Assembly: GCF_009600885.1 (NCBI RefSeq)
Contig: NZ_VCLA01000111.1
Span: 21,304 to 60,993 of the forward strand
Source of the DNA: Streptomyces jumonjinensis
Lineage (GTDB): Bacteria > Actinomycetota > Actinomycetes > Streptomycetales > Streptomycetaceae
Direction: 5' to 3'
Length of the DNA stretch: 39,690 nucleotides
Of this stretch, positions 39,682 through 39,690 are shown piece after piece (within the stretch, counting starts at the first letter, position 1; each line of letters opens with the position of its first letter). The notes beneath the pieces were generated by a model. The model saw nothing but the letters and a program-made list of their open reading frames with translations, ran no database searches and was not told the DNA's origin. The position numbers were made by a program, and so were the translations under genes.

Positions 39682-39690
39682 CCCCCCCCC

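Noticed and set aside
1..39690. tRNA genes, insertion sequences, integrases or attachment sites
   Set aside because: No cloverleaf pattern, transposase or recombinase motif was seen by eye. A tRNAscan or ISfinder run would be decisive.

Overview
This is high-GC actinobacterial chromosomal DNA, almost certainly Streptomyces. Codons strongly prefer G or C in the third position. GTG and TTG starts are common, and several exported proteins carry twin-arginine leaders. There are DUF397/XRE-DUF5753 regulator pairs and only two TTA codons in all predicted genes. From memory, the conserved core (recO-uppS, zur, znuBCA, glyS, a DUF6243 gene, dusB, ppdK) follows the same order as the SCO2494-SCO2510 region of S. 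coelicolor. I could not run an alignment to confirm this.

Layout. 1-4091: secreted or cell-wall genes on the minus strand. These are a partial S37-type peptidase, a Tat-exported M15-like protein with lost zinc ligands, a small 3-TM protein, and a large leaderless two-domain peptidoglycan-hydrolase-like protein. 4173-5837: an XRE/DUF397 regulatory pair divergent from two small unknown genes. 6168-8620: a glycine-rich secreted protein and an RTX-like secreted protein. 8770-10437: an unknown gene and a prolyl aminopeptidase. 10549-12147: recO and uppS, closed by a textbook terminator. 12355-14626: an FG-GAP propeller and another exported protein. 14679-17854: the zinc-uptake operon znuA-znuC-znuB-zur, controlled by two Zur-like boxes. 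18046-19868: glyS and a DUF6243 gene. 20118-22063: an intradiol dioxygenase and an exported beta-propeller. 22221-26463: an MFS pump and a large STAND/LuxR regulator. 26531-30825: dusB and ppdK. 31486-39594: an ArsR-like DUF5937-type regulator, a PhoX-like DUF839 protein, a KimA-like K+ permease, a PH-like membrane protein, an SDR, a PrmC paralogue and a class F sortase. The window ends in a run of ten C residues.

How the genes work together. The clearest unit is zinc homeostasis: ZnuA captures zinc, ZnuB and ZnuC import it, and Zur shuts the operon off when zinc is replete. The znuA promoter elements lie inside the two Zur-like boxes, and the predicted transcript is leaderless. RecO, UppS, GlyS, DusB and PpdK are housekeeping functions (repair, cell-wall lipid carrier, translation, tRNA modification, PEP/pyruvate exchange). 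Accessory genes between them are mostly exported or regulatory. The only two TTA codons fall in the two most plausible pathway regulators, the XRE protein and the STAND/LuxR protein, which suggests bldA-dependent developmental timing. No rRNA, tRNA, insertion sequence, prophage integrase or CRISPR array was seen. The most interesting leads are the leaderless hydrolase cassette at 662-3929, the zinc-finger/His-repeat STAND regulator, the structured ppdK leader, and the promoter/operator architecture of znuA.
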